From: Corynebacterium sp. TAE3-ERU16
Lineage (GTDB): Bacteria > Actinomycetota > Actinomycetes > Mycobacteriales > Mycobacteriaceae
Direction of reading: 5' to 3'
DNA length: 64,000 nt
Assembly: GCF_019209935.1 (NCBI RefSeq)
Contig: NZ_JAHUTN010000004.1
Coordinates: 1 to 64,000 of the forward strand
In this document: piece after piece, positions 39,381 through 49,688 of the stretch
Numbering within the stretch: position 1 is the first letter of the stretch
Layout: each line of letters starts with the position of its first letter
The notes under the pieces: model-generated
What the model was told of the DNA's origin: nothing
The model's input: only the letters and a program-made list of their open reading frames with translations
Databases searched by the model: none
Made by a program: the position numbers and the translations under genes

Positions 39381-39997
39381 GGATTTCTTTCCATCGGCTG
39401 GAGGGGTCGTCGCACGGCGGACACGCGAAGGCCCCGCGGGTTCACGGGGCGGCGCAACCGGCGGACGGCTTGAGGGGTGAACTGACGGGGCGCGGCGGCA
39501 TATTCCCCGGCACCGGGTCACCGGGTCCTGGGACGGTGACCGGAGGGGGCCGTGCATGGTTGAGGCTATCCCGGTTAGTTCGACAGGAATGAACATGTCG
39601 GAGGTTCTCTGCGGGATGCATTCGCGTGGACCGGAACGCGTCCGGTGGACGGGCACGCCGGGAACAGACCACCGTTGCTCCGGTGGCGGCACAGGAAGTC
39701 GGAACCCCCACGGGAGTACGCGGCGCGGGATGACGAGGTCGTGCCTCCCTTCGGACAGTGCACCGACCCTCACCGCTTCCGGGACCGAGGGCGTATCCCC
39801 GTCTGTCTTCGGTGCATGGGATCCGGCAACGTCGTCGCCACGCCGGGAAAACACCCCGGCGGAACGCTCGATCCGGTGGATCCCCGGAGTGTTTCTGGTG
39901 GACCCGGGAACGGGGGATGAACCCCTGCCGACCGGGATGCGGTGGCCCGGTCCCCCGGATCGTCGTGAGAACCACGGTCGGACAGGGGAGAATTCTG
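39381..39997. other. Intergenic region, nothing recognised
   Basis: 617 bases between the membrane protein gene and tRNA-Arg. Open frames exist on both strands but none has a start site or coding character that convinces. Its far end should contain sequences downstream of the leftward tRNA; no clear terminator was found. Confidence 0.45.
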
Positions 39998-40073
39998 TGG
40001 TGCCCCAGAGAGGAATCGAACCTCCGACACCGGCTTTAGGAGAGCCGTGCTCTATCCACTGAGCTACTGGGGC
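39998..40073 (-). tRNA. tRNA-Arg (anticodon CCU)
   Basis: 76 bases read on the minus strand, with an encoded CCA end. Acceptor gccccag pairs with ctggggc, the T arm is ggttcgaatcc, and the anticodon loop is ctcctaa, giving anticodon CCU (codon AGG). This is a rare-codon tRNA in a high-GC genome. Confidence 0.95.
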
Positions 40074-40288
40074 CTGGCACCGACCTTATCCAAGTCGGAC
40101 GGTGTCAGATTAGCCCATCGGCGCGTGGTGGTGAAAACCGGCCGAATGGGAGACATCGGGGGTGGCTCCAACTGTGAGATCAGGGACACTACCCCCGAGC
40201 TCACTTCAACGGCAGCGAAAAGAACATAGGCTAGGGGTAATACTTGTGGGTCCGAGAGGGCCCGTTCCGGATCAAAGGAAGGTACATC

Positions 40289-40558
40289 ATGCCGAACAAG
40301 AAGCCTCTGTTCACCGACGTCAACCGGGTCGAGGTCATCGCCAACATCGTCACCGGAGAGAAGGGGCCCGTGCTCTCCCTGGACAAGATCGAGGAAGACG
40401 GCACCTTCAGCAACATCCTCCTCCTGAATATCTACGATGCGAAGCACCTCTCCGAGGCGTGCACCCGCTACCTCGGGCAGTCCTTCATCGCGAACTTCGA
40501 CGGTTTCACCTCCGGGCTCTCCGCGAAGGACCACGAGGAAATCCACGGCGACGACTAG
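40289..40558 (+). CDS. Small conserved corynebacterial protein (89 aa), unknown function
   Basis: 89 residues, no membrane segment. Mixed alpha/beta character (VEVIANIVTGEKGPVLSLDKIEEDGTFSNILLLNIYDAKHLSEAC) with an acidic C-terminus. A strong aaggaagg site lies six bases before the ATG, and taggggtaat at about 40232 may be part of the promoter. It stands 87 bases before cobF in the same direction. No family is recognised. Confidence 0.75.
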   Translation: MPNKKPLFTDVNRVEVIANIVTGEKGPVLSLDKIEEDGTFSNILLLNIYDAKHLSEACTRYLGQSFIANFDGFTSGLSAKDHEEIHGDD

Positions 40559-40645
40559 ACGACCATCCGGTGTGTCCCGGAGCCCAGTCACAGGACTCGG
40601 GTTCCGGGACGTTTCTTCGAACGGAGCGGAAAGGGCTGATCCAGG

Positions 40646-41404
40646 ATGCGGACACTGCTGGTCATCGGAATCGGGGCGGGTGACCCCGGCCACCTCACGC
40701 TCGGCGCGATAGATGCGCTCCGCTCCGCGGACGTGGTCATCGCCCTGGACAAGGGCGAACAGAAGGCCGACCTCCTGCAGGCCCGCCGGGCCGTGGTTGA
40801 CGCCCACTCGCCGGGGACCCCCATCGTCGCGGTGACCGATCCCGAGCGGGACCGCGACCCCGATGACTACCGGGCGGAGGTCCGCCGGTGGCACGGGGAG
40901 CGCGCAAGATTGCTTTCCGAGGCGATCGTCGGTGCGACCGGCCCGGACGGTACCGCAGCGTTCCTCGTCTGGGGGGATCCGTCGCTCTACGACTCGACCC
41001 TGCGCATCATCGACCGCATGCGGCGCGACACCGGACTCGAGTGCACGGTGAGGGTCATTCCAGGTATCACCGCGCTCCAGACGCTCACCGCCGCGCACGC
41101 CATCACCGCCAACCGGATCGGCGAGCCCATCCACGTCACCACGGGCCGCCTCCTCCCCACCACGAGCGCCGCCGACAGGCGCAACTGCTTCGTCATGCTC
41201 GACGGAGGAACGACCTGGAACGAGGTCGCCGGGCCCGACACCTACATGTACTGGGGCGCGTATCTGGGGACACCGGACCAGATCCTCCGCGCCGGGTACG
41301 TGGAGGACATCGGCGACGAGGTCGCGGCCCTGAAGTACACCCTCCGGGAGAACCACGGATGGATAATGGACACCTATCTCCTACGCGAGCTCAGTGGGGA
41401 ATGA
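40646..41404 (+). CDS. cobF: Precorrin-6A synthase (deacetylating), CobF-like
   Basis: 252 residues, tetrapyrrole methylase fold. The start LLVIGIGAGDPGHLTLGAIDALRSADVV and FLVWGDPSLYDSTLRIIDRM are the SAM-binding P-loop-like and GDP motifs; VIPGITALQTLTAAHAI is the next conserved block. CobF methylates C-1 of precorrin-5 and releases acetate in aerobic cobalamin synthesis. No other cob gene lies in the window, so this is an orphan copy here, and its true substrate may differ. Confidence 0.88.
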   Translation: MRTLLVIGIGAGDPGHLTLGAIDALRSADVVIALDKGEQKADLLQARRAVVDAHSPGTPIVAVTDPERDRDPDDYRAEVRRWHGERARLLSEAIVGATGPDGTAAFLVWGDPSLYDSTLRIIDRMRRDTGLECTVRVIPGITALQTLTAAHAITANRIGEPIHVTTGRLLPTTSAADRRNCFVMLDGGTTWNEVAGPDTYMYWGAYLGTPDQILRAGYVEDIGDEVAALKYTLRENHGWIMDTYLLRELSGE

Positions 41405-41511
41405 CCGGGCACAACTCGCCGGTTGGTGCTCCCCGTGTTCCCGGGTAGGTTGGCTCCGACGGACGGTGATGGCCGTTCCGGGCCCCGGGAACGAGAGAAG
41501 GTGACGGCACA

Positions 41512-41910
41512 GTGGCCGTGAAACGCAGGAACGCGAAGCGGAAGAAGCAGAACGTGCCGTTCAGTCCGTGGATCGTCGTCACCTGGATCCTCGCGGCCGT
41601 CTGGGCGGTACTCGCTCTCCTCGCGCACCGTGCCGGTATCCATGCACTCACCTGGGGTTTCGGGGTCAGCTCACTTCTCACCGCCATGACCGCGGCCGGG
41701 GTGACGGTAATCCCGGAACTGCGCTCCTCTGCGGGGCTCGCCTGTCCCGTGGGACTCATCCTGGCCGGGACGGTCGCCGTCACATTCAGCTGGTGGTTCC
41801 TTCTCGCACTGTTCGTCGGCGTACCCTGGCTCGTCCTCGCGCTGATCAGCCTTTCCGCACCGCGCCGGACCGGCGGAGGTCTGCACCTCTGGCGTGGCGG
41901 CGACGACTAG
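41512..41910 (+). CDS. Small four-TM membrane protein, unknown function
   Basis: 132 residues from a GTG start with agaagg ten bases upstream. A very basic N-terminus (VKRRNAKRKKQN) is followed by four hydrophobic segments at about 20-40, 45-65, 75-92 and 93-112, and a short polar tail. Probably cytoplasmic N-terminus. No family recognised. It lies 107 bases after cobF. Confidence 0.7.
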   Translation: MAVKRRNAKRKKQNVPFSPWIVVTWILAAVWAVLALLAHRAGIHALTWGFGVSSLLTAMTAAGVTVIPELRSSAGLACPVGLILAGTVAVTFSWWFLLALFVGVPWLVLALISLSAPRRTGGGLHLWRGGDD

Positions 41911-42100
41911 CTGTTTACCGTAACCGCGCATCCGGTCCCGGTCGTGCCGGCGGCACGGTTCGGAACCCGGCTGACCGCCACGAACTGGTGGCGTGTCCGG
42001 TTCGTCCATTCGCCGATCGAATCCGGGCGGCGAACCCGGTGTGTCAGGTTCCCCGACCGGCCGTACACCGGTGAACAGTCGACCGTCGCAGGAACGGGAA

Positions 42101-42136
42101 ACGGCCCCCGCACGCATTACCGCGTCCGGGGGCCGT
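42101..42136. terminator. Bidirectional terminator candidate between the 132-aa protein gene and mrx1
   Basis: acggcccccg (42101-42110) pairs with cgggggccgt (42127-42136). It lies 15 bases after the mrx1 stop on the minus strand. Confidence 0.6.
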
Positions 42137-42151
42137 CGGGTCTCATCGGGG

Positions 42152-42406
42152 TCAGCCCTGCAGCTCCTCCAGCTTGCGGCGCACCTCGGATGCGGCCGGA
42201 TTGGTGGCGTGCGTACCGTCCGAGTACTTCACGGTGGGCACGATCCGGTTGCCGTCGTTCACCGACTCAACCCAGGCCGAGGCCTCCGCGTCCTCTTCGA
42301 CGTTGACGGCGGTGAACGGCGTCTCCGTGCGGTTGAGGGCCTTCACCAGGCGGTTGCAGTACGGGCACCAGTCGGTCAGGAAAACTGTGATGTGATTGTC
42401 GCTCAT
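42152..42406 (-). CDS. mrx1: Mycoredoxin (glutaredoxin-like protein)
   Basis: 84 residues, thioredoxin-fold glutaredoxin with the active site WCPYC at about residues 13-17, cis-Pro in RIVPTVKY and the C-terminal DGTHATNPAASEVRRKL. Actinobacterial mycoredoxins of this length and motif reduce mixed disulfides formed with mycothiol. In C. glutamicum the homologous gene is also near thyA-folA. It starts 29 bases after folA, in the same direction. Confidence 0.88.
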   Translation of the reverse strand: MSDNHITVFLTDWCPYCNRLVKALNRTETPFTAVNVEEDAEASAWVESVNDGNRIVPTVKYSDGTHATNPAASEVRRKLEELQG

Positions 42407-42435
42407 GCCCGGTACAACGCCACCGGGCGTGGGGA

Positions 42436-42975
42436 TTATTCCACCGGGTCGCGGCGGTAGGTAAGCACCCGGTAACGGAGCGGCCCCTCCTGCCGGGCTG
42501 CCTCGGCCGCGCCGGTCAGCCGGCCCTTCGCGGATTCGATCCAGTCGGTGTCGTCGGTGCACGTGAACGCGTCCCCGAGCTCCGGTGCGAACACCGCGAC
42601 AGGGCCGAGAACATCGCGCAGCTCGGCGTCGACGAGCGTCACCCGAACCTCATCCACCATCGGCAGGGTGTCGGCGTAGACCCGGCCGCCCCCCATGATC
42701 CACGCGTCCTCCGGGGCCTGGGACGGATCACCGATCACGGTGGTGCCCTCCGACCACGTACCTGGCGGGCGGGTGGTCAGGACGTAGTTGTCACGGCCGG
42801 GTAGGGGACGGAAGCGTTCCGGGATCGTCTCCCAGGTGCGCCGTCCCATCAGGACGGCGGAACCGAGGGTGGTTTTCCGGAAGTACCCGAGGTCCTCGGG
42901 AATGTGCCACGGCATGTCCCCGCCGTCACCGATGACCCCGTCGACGGACTGCGCCCAGATCGCCCGGTAGCCCAT
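42436..42975 (-). CDS. folA: Dihydrofolate reductase
   Basis: 179 residues. Conserved: AIWAQSVDGVIGDGGDMPWHIPEDLGYFR (substrate site, Asp in PEDL), LMGRRTWETIPERFRPLPGR (NADPH binding), and IMGGGRVYADTLP. It reduces dihydrofolate produced by ThyA. It begins three bases after thyA, so both are co-translated. Confidence 0.96.
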   Translation of the reverse strand: MGYRAIWAQSVDGVIGDGGDMPWHIPEDLGYFRKTTLGSAVLMGRRTWETIPERFRPLPGRDNYVLTTRPPGTWSEGTTVIGDPSQAPEDAWIMGGGRVYADTLPMVDEVRVTLVDAELRDVLGPVAVFAPELGDAFTCTDDTDWIESAKGRLTGAAEAARQEGPLRYRVLTYRRDPVE

Positions 42976-42978
42976 GTC

Positions 42979-43788
42979 TCAGACCGCCACCTTTCCGCGG
43001 ATCGCGGGGTGGGGGTCGTACCCCGTGACGGAGATGTCGTCGAAGGTGTAGTCGAACATCGAGTCCGCCTTACGCAGCTGCAGCTGCGGATACGGGCGCG
43101 GTTCGCGGGACAGCTGGAGTTCCACCTGCTCCCGGTGGTTGTCGTAGACGTGGCAGTCGCCGCCGGTCCAGATGAACTCACCGACATCGAGCCCCGCCTG
43201 CTGCGCGAACATGTGGGTGAGCAGCGAGTAGGAGGCGATGTTGAAGGGGACGCCGAGGAACATGTCCGCGCTGCGCTGGTAGAGCTGGCAGGACAGGCGC
43301 CCGTCCGCGACGTACAGCTGGAACAGCAGGTGGCACGGGGGCAGTGCCATCTTCTCCAGGTCCGAGACGTTCCACGCCGAGACGAGGATCCGGCGGGAGT
43401 CCGGGTTGTTCCGCAGCTGGTCCAGGACCTGCGAGATCTGGTCGATGTGCCGGCCGTCCGGGGTCGGCCAGCTGCGCCACTGCACCCCGTAGACGGGGCC
43501 CAGCTCACCCTCTGGGGAGGCCCACTCGTCCCAGATCCGGATCCCGTGATCCCTCAGGAACCCGATGTTCGACTCGCCCCGCAGGAACCAGAGCAGCTCG
43601 CCGACGACGCCCTTCAGATACACCTTCTTCGTGGTGATCAGCGGGAAGGAGTCGGCGAGGTTGAACCGCATCTGGCGGGCGAACAGGCTGGTCGTTCCCG
43701 TTCCCGTGCGGTCGTCCTTGTGGGTTCCCTCGCGCATGATCTGCGCGAGGAGATCCTCGTAGGGGGTGTGGATGGCGGTGACGCTCAT
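42979..43788 (-). CDS. thyA: Thymidylate synthase
   Basis: 269 residues, full length. Catalytic Cys in [31 protein letters not shown] at the start, and the [20 protein letters not shown] and [10 protein letters not shown] segments are intact. It makes dTMP from dUMP using methylene-tetrahydrofolate. Head of the thyA-folA-mrx1 cluster; a hairpin separates it from cysQ. Confidence 0.97.
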   Translation of the reverse strand: MSVTAIHTPYEDLLAQIMREGTHKDDRTGTGTTSLFARQMRFNLADSFPLITTKKVYLKGVVGELLWFLRGESNIGFLRDHGIRIWDEWASPEGELGPVYGVQWRSWPTPDGRHIDQISQVLDQLRNNPDSRRILVSAWNVSDLEKMALPPCHLLFQLYVADGRLSCQLYQRSADMFLGVPFNIASYSLLTHMFAQQAGLDVGEFIWTGGDCHVYDNHREQVELQLSREPRPYPQLQLRKADSMFDYTFDDISVTGYDPHPAIRGKVAV

Positions 43789-43803
43789 GGCGTCCAGACT
43801 AAC

Positions 43804-43843
43804 GGAACACAGCCCCGGGCCTTTCCGGTGGGGGCTGTGTTCC
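43804..43843 (-). terminator. cysQ terminator
   Basis: 13-bp stem, ggaacacagcccc (43804-43816) with ggggctgtgttcc (43831-43843), 15 bases after the cysQ stop on the minus strand. Confidence 0.75.
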
Positions 43844-43858
43844 GGAACACGGTACGGC

Positions 43859-44620
43859 CTAGGTGTAGGAGCCGTTTTCCTTCAGGAACCCGGCCGCGAT
43901 CTCCAGGATCTCGTCGGCGAGGTCCTTCCGGCAGATCAGGAGATCCGGCAGGTAGGTGTCCTTGTTGTTGTAGGTCAGCTCACTGCCGTCCAGACGGGAG
44001 CAGTGCAGGCCGGCCGCCTGGCAGACACCGACCGGTGCGGCGGAGTCCCATTCGTACTGCCCACCGGCGTGGACGTAGGCGTCGGCGTCGCCCAGCAGGA
44101 CGTGCATGGCCTTCGCGCCCGCGGAACCCATGTCCATCGGTTCGAAGCCGAGCTTCTCCGCGACGTGGAAGGCGACCTTCGGGGGCCGGTTGTGGGACAT
44201 GATGATCTTCCGGGCGAACGGGCCGCTCACCGCGCGGGCGTCGTGGGAGCTGAACACGACGCCGAGGTCGGGGAGGGCGACCGCCGCCGACAGGGGCCTT
44301 CCGTTGTCGACCAGGGCGATGTGCACCGCCCAGTCCTGTCGACCGGTGGCGAACTCGCGGGTGCCGTCCAGGGGATCGATGATCCAGACGCGGTCCTTGC
44401 CGAGGCGTGCCGGGTTGTCCGCGGCCTCCTCACTCAGGACGCCGTCGTCCGGGCGGTGCTGCGCCAGGACCCGGGCGATCCAGCTCTGGGCCAGCTCGTC
44501 ACCGGCGTCGCCGAGGCCACGACCCCGCAACAGTCCGACGTCACGCACCCCCTTCAGGATGTCGCCTGTTCCCTGGGCGAGTCGGGCGGTGAGAATGGCA
44601 TCGTCAATGTTCGCGGTCAT
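43859..44620 (-). CDS. cysQ: 3'(2'),5'-bisphosphate nucleotidase (CysQ)
   Basis: 253 residues, inositol-monophosphatase fold. Metal site residues: Glu pair in [20 protein letters not shown], and the C-terminal [16 protein letters not shown]. It removes the 3' phosphate from PAP/PAPS and links to sulfate assimilation. ATG 44620 was chosen because tagagt on the minus strand ends seven bases upstream; longer frames are not supported. It is divergent from lhr. Confidence 0.92.
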   Translation of the reverse strand: MTANIDDAILTARLAQGTGDILKGVRDVGLLRGRGLGDAGDELAQSWIARVLAQHRPDDGVLSEEAADNPARLGKDRVWIIDPLDGTREFATGRQDWAVHIALVDNGRPLSAAVALPDLGVVFSSHDARAVSGPFARKIIMSHNRPPKVAFHVAEKLGFEPMDMGSAGAKAMHVLLGDADAYVHAGGQYEWDSAAPVGVCQAAGLHCSRLDGSELTYNNKDTYLPDLLICRKDLADEILEIAAGFLKENGSYT

Positions 44621-44762
44621 GGTCCCCACTCTAGTTGTTGGAACGGGCGCCCGCTCGGCGCCCGAAGGGTCATACCCGTCACACGGTCGGGCATGTTCGG
44701 AAATCATCCGACCGTCCGACGCGGATAACCCGCCGATGCGAACATTTGGTTGAATGGGGGAC

Positions 44763-47700
44763 ATGCCGACGTCCACACTCGACCGCTTCCGACCGGAGGT
44801 CAGGACCTGGTTCACGGACGTCTTCGCCCGACCCACCGCCGTGCAGGAACAGGCGTGGGCCGAGATCTCCACCGGAGGACACGCACTCGTCGTCGCCCCC
44901 ACCGGTTCCGGCAAGACCCTCGCGGCATTCCTCTGGGCGCTGAACTCGCTCGCCGCACGCCCCGGCCAGACCCGCCTGCCCGCCCCGGACGGTGTTGAAG
45001 CGGTGCCCGCGTCCACCGGCACCGACGGCTCCGGGGTGAAGGTCCTCTACATCTCCCCGCTCAAGGCACTCGGCGTCGACGTGGAGAACAACCTCCGTGC
45101 CCCGCTGACCGGGATCGCCCGTGCCGCCGACCGCCTCGGCGTCGCGGCGCCGGACATCACCGTCGGCGTGCGTTCCGGCGACACCCCGGCGAAGGAACGG
45201 GCCCGTCAGCAGCGCAACCCGCCGGACATCCTCATCACCACGCCCGAATCGCTCTACCTCATGCTCACCTCGAAGGCGGCGGGCACACTCACCGGCGTAC
45301 GCACCGTCATCATCGACGAGATCCACGCCCTCGCGGGAACGAAACGCGGTGTGCACCTCGCGCTGTCCCTCGAACGCCTGGAACTGCTCACCGAGCGGCC
45401 GGTGCAGCGCATCGGGCTTTCAGCCACCGTCCGGCCCCTGGAACGGGTCGCCGCGTTCCTCGGCGGAACCGACCGCAACGTAGCGATCATCGCACCGGGC
45501 AGCGGGAAACGGTGGGAACTCGACGTCCACGTCCCCGTCCCCGACATGTCCGATCTGCCCACCCCGGAGCACGCCTCCACCATCGGGGACGCGGTCATCG
45601 ACGATCCCCTCGGTCTGACCGCGCCGCTCGACGGAACCGACGGGCCGGAACCGGCGACAGGTGGTGCACCGCAGGAATCGGCGCTGCCCACCGCAGGCTC
45701 CATCTGGCCGTTCATCGAGAGCGAGCTCTACACGGAGATCACCCGGGCACGCTCCACCCTCGTCTTCGTCAACTCACGCCGTACCGCGGAACGACTGACC
45801 AGCAGACTCAACGAGATCCACGCCGAGAAACATGACCCGGGTGCGCTCTCCGCACCGACCCGCAGACCACCAGCGCAGCTGATGAAATCCGTCGACGTCG
45901 CCGGGAAGGCCGACACGATCCTCGCCCGCGCCCACCACGGTTCGGTGAGCAAGGAGGAACGCGCCCGCATCGAGGAACAGCTCAAGTCCGGGGAGCTCAC
46001 CTGCGTGGTGGCCACCTCATCCCTGGAACTCGGCATCGACATGGGCGCCGTCGACCTCGTCATCCAGGTGTCCTCACCGCCTTCGGTCGCCGCCGGACTG
46101 CAGCGCGTCGGTCGCGCCGGGCACACCGTCGGCGCGGTCTCCAGGGGTTCGTTCTACCCGCAGCACCGCTCCGATCTCGTCCAGAGCGCGGTCACCGTCG
46201 AACGGATGCGGGCCGGGGCGATCGAGGAACTGACCGTGCCCCGCAACCCCCTCGACGTGCTGACCCAGCAGACCGTCGCCACCGTCGCCGCCCGCGACAT
46301 CCATGTCGACGAATGGTACGGGGCCGTCCGCCGCGCCCATCCGTACTCCACCCTCGCCCGCGAGGTGTTCGACGCCGTCATCGACCTGGCCTCCGGCGTG
46401 TACCCGTCCACCGACTTCGCGGAGCTGCGCCCCCGCGTCGTCTACGACCGGGTCACGGGGATGCTCACCACCCGGCCCGGCGCCCAGCGGGTGGCCGTCA
46501 CCTCCGGCGGCACCATCCCGGACCGGGGCATGTTCGGCGTGTTCCTCGCGGGCACCACCGGTGAGGGTGGCGGGGCACCCCGCCGGGTCGGTGAACTCGA
46601 CGAGGAGATGGTCTACGAGACCCGGGTGGGCGACGTATTCACCCTCGGGGCGTCGAGCTGGCGGGTCGAGGAGATCACCCGCGACCAGGTCATCGTCACC
46701 CCGGCACCCGGGCACACCGGCAGGCTGCCGTTCTGGAACGGGGACCAGGCTGGCCGGCCCGCCGAACTCGGAGCCGCGCTCGGGGCGTTCCGCCGCGAGG
46801 TCGCCGCCGATCCGGTGCGCGCCGCGGGGCTCGGCCTGGACACCTGGGCGCACGACAACCTCACGCGCTATCTCGCGGAGCAGGCCGACGCCACCGGCAT
46901 CGTCCCGGACGAGAGGACGCTGGTACTGGAACGCTTCACCGACGAGCTGGGGGACTGGCGCATCATACTGCACAGCCCCTATGGGCGTGGGGTGAATGCG
47001 GCGTGGGCGCTCGCCGTCGGGGCGCGGATCGCGGAGAACACCGGCATGGACGCCCAGGCGGTCGCGGGTGATGACGGCATCGTCCTCCGCCTGCCGGACA
47101 TGGACGGTGAACCCGGTGCCGACCTGTTCACCTTCGACGCCGACGAGATCGAGGACCTGATCACCCGGGAGGTCGGCAACTCGGCGCTGTTCGCCTCCCG
47201 GTTCCGGGAGTGCGCGGCCCGCGCACTGCTCCTGCCGCGCCGCACCCCCGGCAAACGGGCACCGCTGTGGCAGCAGCGCCAGCGCTCGGCGCAGCTCCTC
47301 GACGTCGCCCGGAAATACCCGTCGTTCCCCATCATCCTGGAGACGGTGCGCGAGTGCCTGCAGGACGTCTACGACCTGCCGGCGCTGAAACAGCTGTGCT
47401 CCGATCTCGGTGCACGTCGCGTCCGCATCGCGGAGATCACCACCGACCAACCCAGCCCCTTCGCCTCCTCGCTGCTGTTCAACTACACCGGCGCATTCAT
47501 GTACGAGGGTGACACCCCGCTGGCGGAGAAACGCGCGGCGGCACTCGCCCTCGACCCCGCGCTCCTGGCGAAACTGCTCGGAACCGTGGAACTCAGGGAA
47601 CTCCTCGACGCCGGGGTCATCACCGAGGTCCACGCCCAGCTGCAGCGCACCGCCGACGGCCGGAAGGCCCGCGGCCCGGAGGAACTCGCCGACGTACTGC

Positions 47701-49688
47701 GCATCATCGGCCCCATCCCCGTCACCAGGGTCCACGAGCACTGCACCTTCGGCGAGCCCGGCACCGTCGTCGACCTCTCCCTCGACCACCTCCGCGACCG
47801 GGTCATGCTCGTGCGCATCGCCGGAACCGAGCACCTGGCGCAGTCCCCCGACGCCCCGCTGCTCCGCGACGCCCTCGGTGTTCCGGTACCCGCCGGCGTG
47901 GCCGCGCAACCGGCCACCGTCACCGACGCCCTGGCCCAGCTCGTGAACCGCTTCGCCCGAACCCGCGGCCCGTTCACCCTCGGGGATCTGGCGGAGACCT
48001 TCGGGCTCGCGCCCGCCGCCGCGCACACCGCGCTCCGCCAGGCCGTCACCGACGGAACCGTCATCGAGGGGCACTACCGTGCCGGGGTCGAGGGACCCGA
48101 GTACTGCGCAGTCGAGGTCCTGCGCACCATCCGCGGCAGATCACTGGCGCTCGCCCGTTCCCAGGCCGAGCCCGTCAGCGGTTCGACCTTCGCGCGTTTC
48201 CTCACCGACTGGCACCAGATCGCCGGCGTCGGTCGACGCCCGGTGCTGCGCGGCGCGGACGGCGTGTACACGGTCATCGAACAGCTCGCCGGTGTCCGCC
48301 TGCCCGCGAGTGCCTGGGAAACCCTCGTCCTGCCGGCCCGCGTCGGTGACTACACCCCGCGCCTGCTCGACGAGCTGACCGCCACCGGGGAGGTGCTCAT
48401 CCTGGGCGCCGGCTCCGCCGGTTCCCGCGACCCGTGGATCATGCTGCTGCCCGCCGACTATGCCGCGCAGCTCGCCCCGCAGACCGACCCGCCCACGCTC
48501 ACCGAACTGCAGGAGGCGGTGCTCGCTGTGCTGCACCGTGGCGGGGGTTTCCACTTCGCCGAGCTGCTCGGGGAGGTGTCCACCCTCGCTCAGGGCGACC
48601 TCGACATCGCCGTGCCGCGCAGGGTCGGGGCACGCGATCTGGCGGACGCCCTCCGGGAACTCGTCGAACTGGGACTGGTCAGCCCGGACAGCTTCGCGCC
48701 GCTGCGGGCCCGCCTCGCGGGAACGACCTCCGGCGCCACGGCGCACCGGGCCAAACGCCGACCCGTCCGCAACCGCCTGCGCATGGGACGCACCCGTTTC
48801 GCGCAGGCCGAACGGGCGAACGCGACGGCGGTGTCCGCTCCGCCGGACATGGTGGGCCGGTGGGCCGCGGCCGTGACCCCGGCCACCGACCCGACGACCC
48901 GTTCCGTCGCGCACGGCGAGGCGTGGCTGGACCGGTACGGCGTGGTCACCCGGGGAAGTGTCGTCGCCGAGGATGTCACCGGCGGGTTCGCGCTCGCCTA
49001 CAAGGTCCTGTCCTCCTTCGAGGAGACCGGTAGAGCGATGCGCGGCTACGTCATCGACGGCCTCGGCGCCGCGCAGTTCTCCACCACCGCCGTCATCGAC
49101 CGGCTCAGAGGCCTGGCCGACACCCCGGACGTCGAGGGCTGGCCGTCGGGAACCACCGATCCGGACGTGGTCCTGCTCGCGGCCGCTGATCCGGCGAACC
49201 CCTACGGAGCCGCTCTGCCGTGGCCGGACTGCCCGGGGGCCCGGCCGACCCGCAGTGCCGGTGCCGTGGTGGTCCTGGCCGACGGGCTGCCGCTGGCGTA
49301 CCTCACCCGGGGTGGCCGCAGCCTCACCCTGTTCACCGGAATCTGTCCCGTCGGGGAGGCGGAGATGGTCGCCCTCGTGGTCGCCGCCCTGGTGGACGCG
49401 GTCGCGGCGGGGCGGATGTCCCGGTTCACCGTGGAGAAGATCGGCGGGAAACCTGCCCTCGAATCGCCGCTGGTCGGGGCCTTCCGCTCGGCGGGGACCG
49501 CGATCACCCCGAAGGGACTGCGGCTGGCCGGAACCACCGGCACCGTCACGCCCCGGGTGGCGCGCACCCGACCGGGGCGCTCGCTGGCCGAGGCCGCAGC
49601 CGATGCCGACACCTCCGACATCGACCTCACCTTCGACGATCCGCCGCCCGGCGGCGGGTTCCGCAGGCCGAGGCAGCCGGGGCGGTGA
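44763..49688 (+). CDS. lhr: Lhr-type ATP-dependent helicase
   Basis: 1,641 residues. Superfamily II core at the N-terminus: Walker A APTGSGKT (about 46), DEIH box (about 184), GLSATV, and motif VI LQRVGRAGHTVG (about 446). A long Lhr C-terminal region follows with winged-helix and core domains, then the extra 600-residue Lhr-CTD common in actinobacteria and proteobacteria. It translocates on single-stranded DNA 3' to 5' and unwinds RNA:DNA hybrids in repair. ATG 44763 has a ttgaat element seven bases upstream; an ATG at 44754 in the same frame is the alternative. Confidence 0.94.
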   Translation: MPTSTLDRFRPEVRTWFTDVFARPTAVQEQAWAEISTGGHALVVAPTGSGKTLAAFLWALNSLAARPGQTRLPAPDGVEAVPASTGTDGSGVKVLYISPLKALGVDVENNLRAPLTGIARAADRLGVAAPDITVGVRSGDTPAKERARQQRNPPDILITTPESLYLMLTSKAAGTLTGVRTVIIDEIHALAGTKRGVHLALSLERLELLTERPVQRIGLSATVRPLERVAAFLGGTDRNVAIIAPGSGKRWELDVHVPVPDMSDLPTPEHASTIGDAVIDDPLGLTAPLDGTDGPEPATGGAPQESALPTAGSIWPFIESELYTEITRARSTLVFVNSRRTAERLTSRLNEIHAEKHDPGALSAPTRRPPAQLMKSVDVAGKADTILARAHHGSVSKEERARIEEQLKSGELTCVVATSSLELGIDMGAVDLVIQVSSPPSVAAGLQRVGRAGHTVGAVSRGSFYPQHRSDLVQSAVTVERMRAGAIEELTVPRNPLDVLTQQTVATVAARDIHVDEWYGAVRRAHPYSTLAREVFDAVIDLASGVYPSTDFAELRPRVVYDRVTGMLTTRPGAQRVAVTSGGTIPDRGMFGVFLAGTTGEGGGAPRRVGELDEEMVYETRVGDVFTLGASSWRVEEITRDQVIVTPAPGHTGRLPFWNGDQAGRPAELGAALGAFRREVAADPVRAAGLGLDTWAHDNLTRYLAEQADATGIVPDERTLVLERFTDELGDWRIILHSPYGRGVNAAWALAVGARIAENTGMDAQAVAGDDGIVLRLPDMDGEPGADLFTFDADEIEDLITREVGNSALFASRFRECAARALLLPRRTPGKRAPLWQQRQRSAQLLDVARKYPSFPIILETVRECLQDVYDLPALKQLCSDLGARRVRIAEITTDQPSPFASSLLFNYTGAFMYEGDTPLAEKRAAALALDPALLAKLLGTVELRELLDAGVITEVHAQLQRTADGRKARGPEELADVLRIIGPIPVTRVHEHCTFGEPGTVVDLSLDHLRDRVMLVRIAGTEHLAQSPDAPLLRDALGVPVPAGVAAQPATVTDALAQLVNRFARTRGPFTLGDLAETFGLAPAAAHTALRQAVTDGTVIEGHYRAGVEGPEYCAVEVLRTIRGRSLALARSQAEPVSGSTFARFLTDWHQIAGVGRRPVLRGADGVYTVIEQLAGVRLPASAWETLVLPARVGDYTPRLLDELTATGEVLILGAGSAGSRDPWIMLLPADYAAQLAPQTDPPTLTELQEAVLAVLHRGGGFHFAELLGEVSTLAQGDLDIAVPRRVGARDLADALRELVELGLVSPDSFAPLRARLAGTTSGATAHRAKRRPVRNRLRMGRTRFAQAERANATAVSAPPDMVGRWAAAVTPATDPTTRSVAHGEAWLDRYGVVTRGSVVAEDVTGGFALAYKVLSSFEETGRAMRGYVIDGLGAAQFSTTAVIDRLRGLADTPDVEGWPSGTTDPDVVLLAAADPANPYGAALPWPDCPGARPTRSAGAVVVLADGLPLAYLTRGGRSLTLFTGICPVGEAEMVALVVAALVDAVAAGRMSRFTVEKIGGKPALESPLVGAFRSAGTAITPKGLRLAGTTGTVTPRVARTRPGRSLAEAAADADTSDIDLTFDDPPPGGGFRRPRQPGR

